A stretch of 64,000 nt of DNA from an uncultured Bacilli bacterium (GCA_944371605.1 CALVXU010000024.1:1-64000); one strand, 5' to 3'. Shown: positions 36,411-45,653, counted from the first letter of the stretch. Numbers and translations are program-made. The notes: generated by a model from the sequence alone, not told the origin.

Positions 36411-37715
36411 ATGAAAAAAGAAGAAAGAGAAAACTATATATTTCAAAAGAAGTGTTTGCTAGTTTTACTTTTTTTGTTCTATTTAAATGATGTCAGTTAT
36501 GATGCTATCACCTTAAGATCTTTTGGATTTCATTTTGACCCTTCATGTAACTTTAAAGCCATCGTCAGGTCTAAAAAAGATCATATTCATAAATATGTCT
36601 GTCATATCTTCAATTCCACTAGCGGCGTAAATTATGAAAAGTTAGATGAAATGGGAAATGTTAATATCATCAAAGTAAAAAAGATTGATGGACAAGAGTT
36701 TGTTTTCCCAGAGGCTTCCTTAAATATTTATCTCGATGGCGCTGGCTTTGTAGCGCTTGGCTATATAGAAGGAAAGCAGATTGAATATAGGTTAGTAAAA
36801 AACAAAAAAGAAATCACTGATAATCTTTTATATACACTTTCTAGTGATGTTTCTTTAGACAATAAAAATACCACAGCTTTTTCCTTTTTATTATGGTTAT
36901 TAAAATTTTATACTACAAAATTACATACAGATTTAGTCATGGGAGCTGGTATTAACGAAGACTACGGCGCTAAAAATTGGCCTGGGCTTATCGATGCATT
37001 AAACAATGATTTTTATAAAGGTGATTATAAGTTTGCTTCTGAAATTAAACATTATGTAGGCAAAGAATTATTCACAGATCCGATGGTGATGAAAACAAGT
37101 GGATTTGACCCATATAAGTCTTTGAATAGAGAGCTCTACCTATTTAAGGAAGCTAAGAGTTTTAATGATTCTGATTCTACTCTATCTCATTGTGTTGACT
37201 ATATCAAAGCGCATCCTCACACTTCCGTCATAACCTATAATTATGATACTAATTTAGAATATCTTTTAAAAAAGCGTGATATTCATTACAACACCACTTA
37301 TGATGATAATTCCTTTGTCAATCAAGATGCTAATGTTGACATCTATCATGTTCATGGATTATTGCCATATGATAAATATGATCAAAAGAAGTTTACGGAT
37401 TCGCTGATTTTTAATGAAAGCGAATATTACTATTTATATAATAATCCTTATTCTTGGAACATCGCGAAACAATTACATGATTTTAAATTTAACACTTGTC
37501 TTTTTATCGGGATTTCTCTTACTGATCCAGATATGAAAAGATTATTGGAATTAGCTAATAATTATTTAAAGTTCAATTTTATCTTTTTAAAGAAAGGAAG
37601 AGATTACTCTCCGACAGTATTTAAAGATTTGACATCTTATTATTTCACATTTGATCTCATTGTGATTTGGATAGATGAATATGAAGATATCGCTAAGTAT
37701 TTAGAGGCTTTATAA
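36411..37715 (+). CDS. SIR2-like domain protein
   Basis: This is a 434-residue protein whose C-terminal 260 residues look like a SIR2-type NAD-binding fold. Visible elements are VMGAGINEDYG (176-186) for the GAGxS loop and ITYNYDTNLE (274-283), with Asn277/Asp279 at the place of the catalytic TQNxD. YHVHGLLP contains the candidate His315, and FIGISLTDPDMKRLL lies at 365-379. In bacterial defence proteins such as ThsA or DSR this fold is an NADase. Here the first 170 residues are an unrecognised domain, and no other defence gene is adjacent. It starts a three-gene unit with two RDD membrane proteins. There is no clear ribosome site. Confidence 0.75.
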   Translation: MKKEERENYIFQKKCLLVLLFLFYLNDVSYDAITLRSFGFHFDPSCNFKAIVRSKKDHIHKYVCHIFNSTSGVNYEKLDEMGNVNIIKVKKIDGQEFVFPEASLNIYLDGAGFVALGYIEGKQIEYRLVKNKKEITDNLLYTLSSDVSLDNKNTTAFSFLLWLLKFYTTKLHTDLVMGAGINEDYGAKNWPGLIDALNNDFYKGDYKFASEIKHYVGKELFTDPMVMKTSGFDPYKSLNRELYLFKEAKSFNDSDSTLSHCVDYIKAHPHTSVITYNYDTNLEYLLKKRDIHYNTTYDDNSFVNQDANVDIYHVHGLLPYDKYDQKKFTDSLIFNESEYYYLYNNPYSWNIAKQLHDFKFNTCLFIGISLTDPDMKRLLELANNYLKFNFIFLKKGRDYSPTVFKDLTSYYFTFDLIVIWIDEYEDIAKYLEAL

Positions 37716-38828
37716 ATGGAAAAAGCAGATCAAATCAATCCGAAATATTTAGATGTTTCACCGATTACTAAAGGCAAGAGAATGCTCATTTATCTCGCTG
37801 ACCTTTTCTTGAATTTTATCATTGCTGTAACCTTGTTTGCAGCGATGGTTTATCCTATAGCTAGGGTTATTGCTTCATCTGATGATATAGATCAAGATAG
37901 AAATATAAATGAGCAGCAGAGAATCGATATTCTTTATAGCAACGATTTATTAGATTATGATGAAAATGCTGATACTAAATACAATATTAACGAGTCTTTG
38001 CAATATAGCGCAAATCTCTATTTATTAGGCTTTTTAAACGAATCGTTTAAACCGGATTATTTCAACACGTTTTATGTGGAGTATTTAGAAAATGATTATC
38101 AATACTTGAAAGATATTATTCATAAACAGGATAATTACGGTTTTTTTGATTATGAGCAAGACAGATTAGTTTTAGCGGCTGAATATAAAGATAAATTTCT
38201 CCCGTTGCTCGATGACAACGATCAATTATCAAATACAGCTCAGGCGGACTATGATTATTTTATAAATAGTTTTTTTGCTCATATCTATGCTGACTTGTTA
38301 AATGAAATGCTGACATCTAGACTCATCACTGAGGCGTCACCATTATATGAGTATCGCATATTAGACTCTGAGAACAAGCGGATGACAAATGCTGAAAATA
38401 TGGTAGCTGTTTATTCGACATATGTTTCTTATCTTTTGTCATCAATAATCTATTTTCTTATCATTCCATTAATTTCTAGTCATGGCAAAACAATCGCTAT
38501 GATGGCTATGAGAATCGAAAGAATCGGTGACAACAATTTTCAGGTGCTATCACGTAAAGAACGAATTATTAATTCTTTATATCAATTAGTATTTGCACTG
38601 CCTTTGATCATGTTTATCCCTGTTATGTATATACCTATCACCACGATTTTTAGCCTCCCGCATTTGTTATATCTCTCTTTGATTTCAACAGGTTTTGTCT
38701 TAATATCTTTCGTGTTTATTTTCATCAATAGACTCCATCGCAGTTTAATTGATTTTCTATCGAGAACCATTTTGATTTCAAAAGATATTTTAGAGCAGAT
38801 TTATACTATTAAAGGATACATGAAATAA
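37716..38828 (+). CDS. RDD-family membrane protein with large insertion
   Basis: This is a 370-residue RDD-family protein. The hallmark first helix is GKRMLIYLADLFLNF, and the later block GKTIAMMAMRIERIG matches the RDD GqTxGkrxxg pattern. The end carries RSLIDFLSRTILIS. Between the first and second helix is an insertion of about 170 residues (about 50-220), acidic and Tyr-rich and presumably extracytoplasmic, which normal RDD proteins lack. The last part has three further helices. It starts one base after the SIR2-like gene stop and shares its stop/start (TAATG) with the next gene. Confidence 0.75.
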   Translation: MEKADQINPKYLDVSPITKGKRMLIYLADLFLNFIIAVTLFAAMVYPIARVIASSDDIDQDRNINEQQRIDILYSNDLLDYDENADTKYNINESLQYSANLYLLGFLNESFKPDYFNTFYVEYLENDYQYLKDIIHKQDNYGFFDYEQDRLVLAAEYKDKFLPLLDDNDQLSNTAQADYDYFINSFFAHIYADLLNEMLTSRLITEASPLYEYRILDSENKRMTNAENMVAVYSTYVSYLLSSIIYFLIIPLISSHGKTIAMMAMRIERIGDNNFQVLSRKERIINSLYQLVFALPLIMFIPVMYIPITTIFSLPHLLYLSLISTGFVLISFVFIFINRLHRSLIDFLSRTILISKDILEQIYTIKGYMK

Positions 38829-39892
38829 TGTCAGAGATGAGTGTTTATGATGTTAACCAAAATCGTGAAAAGCAAGTTGGTTTACATATACAATATGTGC
38901 AAGCTAGAACTTATAAAAAGGTCTTTGCTAAAATCATAGACCTCTTATTGCTAGCGGTATTAGGGATTTTATTTTTTGTAGCTACTAGAGCTACGGTTCA
39001 GGCTTTTCCAGGATATCAAAAGATTCAAGAGCGAGTAAACACGACATTAGAGGATAGTGGCATCTATATCAGAGATGGAGGAGAGTTAGTTGATGCGGTG
39101 GATTATTATAATAATAAGAAAGACGATTTATCCTCTAGCGCTTTGATGAATGAAATAGAAGGTGTTATCGATAAATTCTATTCTTATGTTGATTCATTAG
39201 TAGATGAAGGCGAAATAGAAGAAACAGATTATCAAAAAATGTTATCTGATTATGACGATTTTAGAGAACAGATAACTTATAGTGAAACACATCTTTTCAT
39301 AAGAGATGGTGATATTTTGATTAAAAATCCTGATTTTAGTCGTGGAGAAGAGACATACACAATTTATGTTGAAAATGTTTATATTCCATTTATTGATTCG
39401 CATTTGAGAGGATATTTACTCAATTATTTTCCACAATATTTGAAAGATACTGATTTTATGAGCAAGATGATTTTATTAGTCGAATTGCCCATCGCTGTTT
39501 TTTTATCAGCAATATTAGTTTATCTAGTTCCTCCGTTAATCTTCAGGAGAAATAGACAAACAATAGGTCGTTTGATTTATAAAATCGGGTTAGTAAACAA
39601 TGACTTATTCGCTGTTCCTTTAAAAAAGTTTTTAGTATATGTTTCCATCGTTATTGTTTTAGAAATCGCTTTATCATTTTTGACGTTAGCTATTCCGCTC
39701 ATCATATCGATATCCATGATGGCTTTTTCCAAGAGAAAACAAGATTTTGCCGAGTATATGGTGCAAATACAACAAGTGGATATCTCAAAAGAGAAAATAT
39801 ATCGAAACAAAGAGGAATTAGAAGTGGCTCATTTGAAGCTGAATCGCACTCCTGTTCAGTTTAAAAACATCACATTTGATGAAAATCAGTAA
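38828..39892 (+). CDS. RDD-family membrane protein, paralogue of the preceding gene
   Basis: This is a 354-residue protein with the same plan as its neighbour. An N-terminal helix in KKVFAKIIDLLLLAVLGIL is followed by an acidic outside domain (about 60-205). Next come a helix, the block RQTIGRLIYKIGLV, and two more helices. The C-terminal tail KRKQDFAEYMVQIQQVD equals the RDD end region. It overlaps the previous gene by one base (TAATG), so translation is coupled. Two non-identical RDD proteins likely assemble together. RDD proteins are poorly understood. Some act as Na+/H+ antiporters. A terminator hairpin lies about 72 bases after its stop. Confidence 0.75.
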   Translation: MSEMSVYDVNQNREKQVGLHIQYVQARTYKKVFAKIIDLLLLAVLGILFFVATRATVQAFPGYQKIQERVNTTLEDSGIYIRDGGELVDAVDYYNNKKDDLSSSALMNEIEGVIDKFYSYVDSLVDEGEIEETDYQKMLSDYDDFREQITYSETHLFIRDGDILIKNPDFSRGEETYTIYVENVYIPFIDSHLRGYLLNYFPQYLKDTDFMSKMILLVELPIAVFLSAILVYLVPPLIFRRNRQTIGRLIYKIGLVNNDLFAVPLKKFLVYVSIVIVLEIALSFLTLAIPLIISISMMAFSKRKQDFAEYMVQIQQVDISKEKIYRNKEELEVAHLKLNRTPVQFKNITFDENQ

Positions 39893-39963
39893 AAAACGAC
39901 TAAACATTTGTGTATTTTATTAAATATGCGCTAAAATTCTATGCGCTTACATTGTGACAAAAC

Positions 39964-39995
39964 AGCAGTTGTGTCTAAAGGAACTGCTTTTCTGT
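39964..39995 (+). terminator. Probable terminator of the SIR2-RDD operon
   Basis: AGCAGTT (39964-39970) pairs with AACTGCT (39982-39988) around an 11-base loop, followed by TTTTCT. Confidence 0.6.
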
Positions 39996-40111
39996 AAAAA
40001 GTCCGTAAAATCAGGTTTTAAAGATTTATAAAAAACGTTATAATATTACGAGAAATACCTTCTTCATCTCAGCGAGTCTTATAGTTATCTTTATTTATGA
40101 GGGATTAGTCA

Positions 40112-41638
40112 ATGAAACGAAAAAAGAACGTGTTGTCCTCAATTCGTCTACTGTTAGTTTCTCTGCTGCTGATTTGTTTTTTACCATTTGGTCTTTCATT
40201 TTCCGACTCTGGTGTTCGTATTGAAACTGGAAGTGCGATAAGAAAGGCTAATGAATCTGATTCTGATGTTAACGGCCCTCAAGACAATGCGTTGCCATTG
40301 ACCGATTTAGATTCTAATTTTATGGCTACGATCACAAACCGTTCTTTTACAGATACTTGCCAGTCTTTTTCTTTTACTTTTTCTACATCAAGCCCTACAG
40401 TCGACTATACTTTAGGATTTTATGGCAGCGATGAATTAGATTTGCCATTGACACTCCAATATGATGTGACTCTTGAAAATGGATCTATTGAAACTCGTTT
40501 AATAGAACTCGCTAATACTAACAAAAATGGTAATTATCAACCATTAGGTGTCAGCTTTTCTAATAGAATGCCTTTGACAGTCGATATTTTATTAAATCCT
40601 GGTGAGGCTGTAGTTCAAGACAGCCTACTCTTTTTTAATATATTCACGATTGCAAGAAAAGATTCTACTCCTGGTTCTCCTTATATTCCGGGAGAGCAGC
40701 CATATTATTTCGATGAATTCGTCTATGATTATTTTGCTGAAACCAATGTCGATTTAAATCAATATCTCGATATTCAATTAGACAATATCTCGACATTTTT
40801 AGGGTATGCTTCAATCACTGCTACTGTTTTTAATAATAGTTCTCCTTTATATGAGGAACAAATGATTTCTTCTCCAGGCTTTACCCAAAATCAAAACCGC
40901 ATAGAAAGTGGAGAATTCAGATATGATTATCAATTTACAAATTTGATAAATTCTTATTTCATTTTCTATTATGATGATGGAAGACAATTAAATGTCTCTC
41001 TTTTGAATGATTCTTTAAACACTTCTTTTAGAATAAATGATGGAAAGAGTACTATTCATTTATTAGTTCAAAATATTGATTTTAATGGATTGACTGGGAT
41101 CTCTCTTTGTGCGACTGATTTCAGCATCGGCATCGTGAATAAAGAGACTTTGAAAGACATAACAAATGCTACTTTTTCTATTCGTCTCGGCTCACTTTAT
41201 TTTAATCTTCCTGAAGGTCAATCAATCTCATATATCAACATCGGTATGATTTTATTGATCACATTATTATGTTTCTCAGCTGTTTATCTATCAGGAATTG
41301 TCGGAGCATATTTCTTCTTCAAAAACAAATATAAAAATGATGAATTCAAGAGAATCAATACTAAAGAATTCTTTAAAATAAATATCTTAGGCTATTTGGC
41401 TGTCATTGTTTTATTGATGGATATTATGATAATTTGCTTTAGAGCATGTCTATTAGGAAGCGAATTAGCTATGTTTAATCCATTAGATAATTATATTGTC
41501 TGCTTATCGATCATCGGAATTCTTTTCATCGGATACTTTATTAAACATTTTGTTACTAATATCAAAGCTTATCTAGAGAGAAAAGCTATAAACAAGTTAC
41601 AACTTGATAAAGATAAAGCAGATGATGGCACAAATTAG
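40112..41638 (+). CDS. Membrane-anchored protein of unknown function, first gene of nuclease/ABC operon
   Basis: This is a 508-residue protein with an N-terminal signal or anchor helix (IRLLLVSLLLICFLPFG). A beta-rich extracytoplasmic region of about 330 residues follows, then three C-terminal helices (about 370-400, 415-445 and 455-480) and a short charged cytoplasmic tail. There is no lipobox. The family is not recognised. It is separated by 13 bases from the ABC ATPase, so it probably belongs to that transporter's function. A TATAAT at 40039-40044 could be its promoter, and GAGGGA lies 10 bases before the ATG. Confidence 0.75.
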   Translation: MKRKKNVLSSIRLLLVSLLLICFLPFGLSFSDSGVRIETGSAIRKANESDSDVNGPQDNALPLTDLDSNFMATITNRSFTDTCQSFSFTFSTSSPTVDYTLGFYGSDELDLPLTLQYDVTLENGSIETRLIELANTNKNGNYQPLGVSFSNRMPLTVDILLNPGEAVVQDSLLFFNIFTIARKDSTPGSPYIPGEQPYYFDEFVYDYFAETNVDLNQYLDIQLDNISTFLGYASITATVFNNSSPLYEEQMISSPGFTQNQNRIESGEFRYDYQFTNLINSYFIFYYDDGRQLNVSLLNDSLNTSFRINDGKSTIHLLVQNIDFNGLTGISLCATDFSIGIVNKETLKDITNATFSIRLGSLYFNLPEGQSISYINIGMILLITLLCFSAVYLSGIVGAYFFFKNKYKNDEFKRINTKEFFKINILGYLAVIVLLMDIMIICFRACLLGSELAMFNPLDNYIVCLSIIGILFIGYFIKHFVTNIKAYLERKAINKLQLDKDKADDGTN

Positions 41639-41651
41639 GAGATAGGAAATT

Positions 41652-43571
41652 ATGGAAATTAAACTTAAGAATCTCACCAAAATCTTCCCAGGCAACCCCA
41701 AGAAAAACATCAGGGATACTATCGCTGTAAATAATTTGGATTTTGAAGTTCCAGATGGAAAATTAGTGGGATTATTAGGCCCTTCTGGCTGTGGTAAATC
41801 CACCACTTTATACATGATTTCCGGCTTATTGAAGCCGACATCTGGTGAAGTTTGGTTTGGAGATCAAGAGGTCACTAATCTCCCGCCAGAAAAAAGAGGT
41901 ATCGGTTTAGTTTTTCAAAACTATGCTTTATATCCTCATATGACCATTTATAAAAATATCGAATTTCCTCTTACTAATTTGAAGGTTGAAGTTCCTTTAG
42001 TCGCTTTTTATAAATATGAAATACATTATACATATACAATGCAGCCTGATGACGATGTCAAAGGTATAACCTATGCTATCAATCAACTCATCAGTCGTAT
42101 CGGATTGAAGAAAAAGACATGTCATGTCTCTTCTTGTGAAGTGGTGGATGGCAGATTGAATCTTGTTATTCTTTTAGATGGTGTTTCACCAGAAAACAAA
42201 GATGTTTTCTTAGAGAACGCTAAAAAGATTGTCGCTTTCGATACTGTTGAGATTCAAACTGATCCGGTTTCAGACGCATTATTTGATGCTAAAATCAGAG
42301 CGGATGTTGCTAGAGATTCAAATCCTGATGAAATAACCACTATCAATTTTATCGGGCATTTACCAGACACGTTCACAACTGATAAGATCGATGAATATAT
42401 CAAGACTGAAACAGCTGTCATGTCTAAATTTGGGCATGTAGAATCTATAACTATTTTTAAATCCAAGACTTGTTATGAGATTGTCGCTCGTATCAAGAAC
42501 GTAAAAACAATAACATTAGATCAATTTAAAGCTGAAGTTCAAGAAGCTATTGAATTTACGCAAGTCAGCTTTGGTATCAGCGATGTTTCAAGCAAGAGTT
42601 TTGAAAAAGATATAAAACTCAAGTTGAAACAGAAAAAATATATTTATTCTGATTTAAAACTTTATTACGAAAATGAAAAGCTTCATTTCTTCATCATCAT
42701 TAAGAAAACTCCTCGTAATATCATCGATGAGGCTATTGCCTTTATGACGGAGAATTTTGGTTTATCTAACGTCAGTGCTGATATCAAAACAGCAATCACT
42801 CATCGTAAGCTCACCAAAGAAGAGAGAAAAGAAATTGTTTATGAAACAGCAAAATTAGTGCAAGTTGAAGAATATTTAGAGAGAAAGCCTTCTCAATTAT
42901 CAGGCGGTCAACAACAGCGTGTCGCTATCGCTAGAGCGCTTGTTAAAAAACCTAAAGTCTTACTATTAGATGAACCTTTATCCAATCTCGATGCCCGTCT
43001 AAGATTACAGACCAGAGAAGAGATTAAGAGAATTCAAAGAGACACAGGCATCACAACTGTTTTCGTCACTCATGATCAAGAAGAAGCTATGTCTATCTCT
43101 GATAAAATCGTTGTTATGAAATTAGGCGAAGAGCAGCAGATTGATACTCCGCAAAATGTTTATAATTCACCTGCTAATTTATTCGTCGCTCAATTCTTAG
43201 GAACACCACCTATCAATGTTTATAAAGGTCGCGTAGAAAACAAAGTTTTGTATTTAGGTTCTGAGCCTGTTTATAAGTTGGAAAAAGATATCGCTGATCA
43301 ACCAGTCTATATCGCTATTCGTCCAGAAGGCATGAATGTCTATCAAGAAAAGCAAGGTGAATATGGTTTCCATGCTGATGTAGAGATGATTCAAGTTCTT
43401 GGTAGAGATCTTTTCATTGTCGCTAAGAATGAAAATTGCACTAAGCCAACATTTAAGGCTATCATCTCTGCTGAACAGCAGGTCGCTCATGGTAGTATTT
43501 TCATCACTCTTAAGCCGAACAAATTTTTCATCTTTGATGAAAAGAATGAGCAGAGAATCTATTTGGATTGA
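41652..43571 (+). CDS. Sugar-type ABC transporter ATP-binding protein (MsmX/UgpC-like) with ~280-residue insertion
   Basis: This is a 639-residue ATPase, against about 370 in MsmX/UgpC. Walker A is GPSGCGKST (43-51) and the Q-loop is FQNYALYPHM. An extra segment spans about residues 108-385. The NBD then resumes with KLTKEERKEIVYETAKLV, signature LSGGQQQR (416-423), Walker B LLLDEPLSNLDARL and the switch His in VTHDQEEAMS. A C-terminal MOI/TOBE-type domain (about 515-639) ends it. The insertion contains three beta-beta-alpha-beta repeats of about 48 residues. All catalytic residues are intact. The family is established as energising sugar or glycerol-phosphate importers. The same insertion is, from memory, seen in mycoplasma UgpC-like proteins. 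Confidence 0.92.
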   Translation: MEIKLKNLTKIFPGNPKKNIRDTIAVNNLDFEVPDGKLVGLLGPSGCGKSTTLYMISGLLKPTSGEVWFGDQEVTNLPPEKRGIGLVFQNYALYPHMTIYKNIEFPLTNLKVEVPLVAFYKYEIHYTYTMQPDDDVKGITYAINQLISRIGLKKKTCHVSSCEVVDGRLNLVILLDGVSPENKDVFLENAKKIVAFDTVEIQTDPVSDALFDAKIRADVARDSNPDEITTINFIGHLPDTFTTDKIDEYIKTETAVMSKFGHVESITIFKSKTCYEIVARIKNVKTITLDQFKAEVQEAIEFTQVSFGISDVSSKSFEKDIKLKLKQKKYIYSDLKLYYENEKLHFFIIIKKTPRNIIDEAIAFMTENFGLSNVSADIKTAITHRKLTKEERKEIVYETAKLVQVEEYLERKPSQLSGGQQQRVAIARALVKKPKVLLLDEPLSNLDARLRLQTREEIKRIQRDTGITTVFVTHDQEEAMSISDKIVVMKLGEEQQIDTPQNVYNSPANLFVAQFLGTPPINVYKGRVENKVLYLGSEPVYKLEKDIADQPVYIAIRPEGMNVYQEKQGEYGFHADVEMIQVLGRDLFIVAKNENCTKPTFKAIISAEQQVAHGSIFITLKPNKFFIFDEKNEQRIYLD

Positions 43572-43581
43572 GGAATAGAAC

Positions 43582-44652
43582 ATGCAAGAGCCAATGCTTC
43601 GAGAGCAAAAAAGCTTAACAGCGGTAAATGATTTCTTTGAAGAACGACCTCAATTTGAGGAAAGTTTTAATCAAGAGAGCAATACCATTATCAGGCTTGT
43701 CGCTCCTATCAAGGAGAACGCTAAGCCTTATAAGGTGACCGGTATACAGGACACAGCTTCTAACAACAATTGGAAAGCTTGGTTATATTTAGGGCCCGTC
43801 CTCATTTTATTAGTTGTTTTCTTACTTTATCCATTGATCAATACTATCTGCATCTCTTTCATGGACAATTATAGTCAAATCACTGGACATTCAGATGGAT
43901 TTACTTTGAATAACTTCGGAGTTATTTTTGGTATCACTGAAACTGCCTGTGGTGGTATTGAGCAGAACTTTTCTCAATATGCTATCCCTAATACTTTCAT
44001 TATTGTTGTATTGACTGTTCCTATTTCAACCTTGATCGCTCTATTGATTTCTGTAGCTTTAAATTCATTAAAGTGGTTTAAAAAATTCTTACAGACTGTT
44101 TTCTTCTTGCCATATGTCACTAATGCTATCGCTATCGGTATGGTCTTCTCAGTCATGTTCGATAACCATGGTATCATCAACACCATTTTCCACACTGATA
44201 CGACATGGATTGTCGGAGCTGATAGGGCTACTGCTATGGTGCCTCTTTGCATTTATATCGTTTGGTCATCGATTCCATTTAAAATTTTAGTTTTCTTATC
44301 TGGTTTACAAGGTATCGATGCTCAGTATTATAATGCCGCTAAAATCGATGGTGCTTCTAAAGCCAAGACGCTTTGGAAAATCACAGTTCCGTTGATGTCA
44401 CCTCAAATTCTTTATATCGTTGTCACTTCTTTCATAGGTGCTTTTAAGGAATATTCTTCCATCGTCGGTTTATTCAATGGACCGGGTACGATCAACGGTT
44501 CTCATAATATGTATACAATTGTTTACTATATTTATGATAACCTCGCTACGCATACTTCTTATGCGGCTGCAGCTGCTGTCTTCTTATTTGCGGTCATCCT
44601 AGTCTTCACAGCTTTACAATTATTCGTTTCTAAGAAGAGAGTCTATTATTGA
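43582..44652 (+). CDS. Sugar-type ABC transporter permease (UgpA/MalF-like)
   Basis: This is a 356-residue inner-membrane permease with an extra cytoplasmic N-terminus of about 65 polar residues, followed by six helices. The EAA loop, which contacts the ATPase, reads YNAAKIDGASKAKTLWKITV, close to the consensus EAAxxDGAxxxxxFxxixxP. GAGGAA lies 7-11 bases before the ATG. It is 10 bases downstream of the ATPase gene. With the next gene it forms the permease pair. Confidence 0.93.
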   Translation: MQEPMLREQKSLTAVNDFFEERPQFEESFNQESNTIIRLVAPIKENAKPYKVTGIQDTASNNNWKAWLYLGPVLILLVVFLLYPLINTICISFMDNYSQITGHSDGFTLNNFGVIFGITETACGGIEQNFSQYAIPNTFIIVVLTVPISTLIALLISVALNSLKWFKKFLQTVFFLPYVTNAIAIGMVFSVMFDNHGIINTIFHTDTTWIVGADRATAMVPLCIYIVWSSIPFKILVFLSGLQGIDAQYYNAAKIDGASKAKTLWKITVPLMSPQILYIVVTSFIGAFKEYSSIVGLFNGPGTINGSHNMYTIVYYIYDNLATHTSYAAAAAVFLFAVILVFTALQLFVSKKRVYY

Positions 44653-44666
44653 TGGAGGGGAAAAGA

Positions 44667-45653
44667 ATGTCAGAAACTACAAATTCTTTAACTATGAAAA
44701 CCTATATTGATTTCTCCGAAGTCAAAATAAATAACAATATAACTTTATCATTAGCTGATTCGGGTCAAACTGTTGAAGCTATGAGAAAAAGAGAGAAAGT
44801 CACATCTATCGTTTCTACGATTATTCTTTATGCTGTCGTTCTTTTCTTAGCTCTTCTTATGATTTTTCCATTCTATTGGATGATCATCACTTCTTTGAAG
44901 AGTAAAGTCGAAATCGATTATATTGAACAAACTCTTTATCCTTCTGTCATCATGTGGTCGAACTATGTATATGTCTTCCAAACATTTGACTTTTTACAAT
45001 ATATGGGAAATACGATCATCGTCGCAATCTTTTCCACTATCGGTACGCTTATAACTACTATTATCGCTGCTTTCGCCTTTGCTAGATTGCAATTTAAAGG
45101 ACGTGAAGCTATCTTCTTAATCTTCTTGATGACGATGATGATTCCAGGTGAAATGATGGTTATTTCTAACTATATAACAGTCGCCAGTTTCGGTTGGATA
45201 GGAAATGGACAGACGAGAGTTGAAGCTTATGCTGCTATGATTGTTCCTTTCTGGATTTCTGTTTTCTATATTTATTTGTTAAGACAAAACTTCAAACAGA
45301 TCCCTAATGAATTATATTTAGCGGCTAAAGTGGATGGTAAGTCAGATTGGTCATTTTTATGGAAAGTGATGGTACCATTAGCTATGCCGACATTGATTTC
45401 TATCACCATCTTAAAATTCATGGGAACTTGGAACTCTTATGTTTGGCCAAACTTAGTCACTAATGATGTTGACTTCCGCTTGATATCTAATGGTTTGAGA
45501 GGTTCAGCCTTCACCGATGCTGATACCGGTCAAACTTCATATGGTTATCAAATGGCAGCTACTGTTCTCGTCACTGTTCCTCTCTTCTTATTATTCATCT
45601 TCTTTAGAAAGTATATTATGAGAGGTGTTGGACGTGCAGGTATCAAAGGTTAA
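44667..45653 (+). CDS. Sugar-type ABC transporter permease (UgpE/MalG-like)
   Basis: This is a 328-residue inner-membrane permease with six helices. The EAA loop reads LAAKVDGKSDWSFLWKVMVP. The first helix follows a polar N-terminus of about 45 residues. The ATG at 44667 is chosen over earlier in-frame TTG and ATG codons (44649, 44652) because GGAGGGG (44654-44660) lies 6 bases upstream. It is coupled to the preceding permease. A small hairpin TTCTC-ATATC-GAGAA near 45661-45675 follows the stop, before the binding-protein genes, as in many ABC operons where it stabilises the upstream messenger. Confidence 0.93.
   Translation: MSETTNSLTMKTYIDFSEVKINNNITLSLADSGQTVEAMRKREKVTSIVSTIILYAVVLFLALLMIFPFYWMIITSLKSKVEIDYIEQTLYPSVIMWSNYVYVFQTFDFLQYMGNTIIVAIFSTIGTLITTIIAAFAFARLQFKGREAIFLIFLMTMMIPGEMMVISNYITVASFGWIGNGQTRVEAYAAMIVPFWISVFYIYLLRQNFKQIPNELYLAAKVDGKSDWSFLWKVMVPLAMPTLISITILKFMGTWNSYVWPNLVTNDVDFRLISNGLRGSAFTDADTGQTSYGYQMAATVLVTVPLFLLFIFFRKYIMRGVGRAGIKG

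Noticed and set aside
36411-37715. A known defence system (Thoeris, DSR or SIR2-HerA)
   Set aside because: No TIR, HerA, Argonaute or phage-defence neighbour is present, and the partner genes are RDD membrane proteins. Only the fold resemblance supports it.
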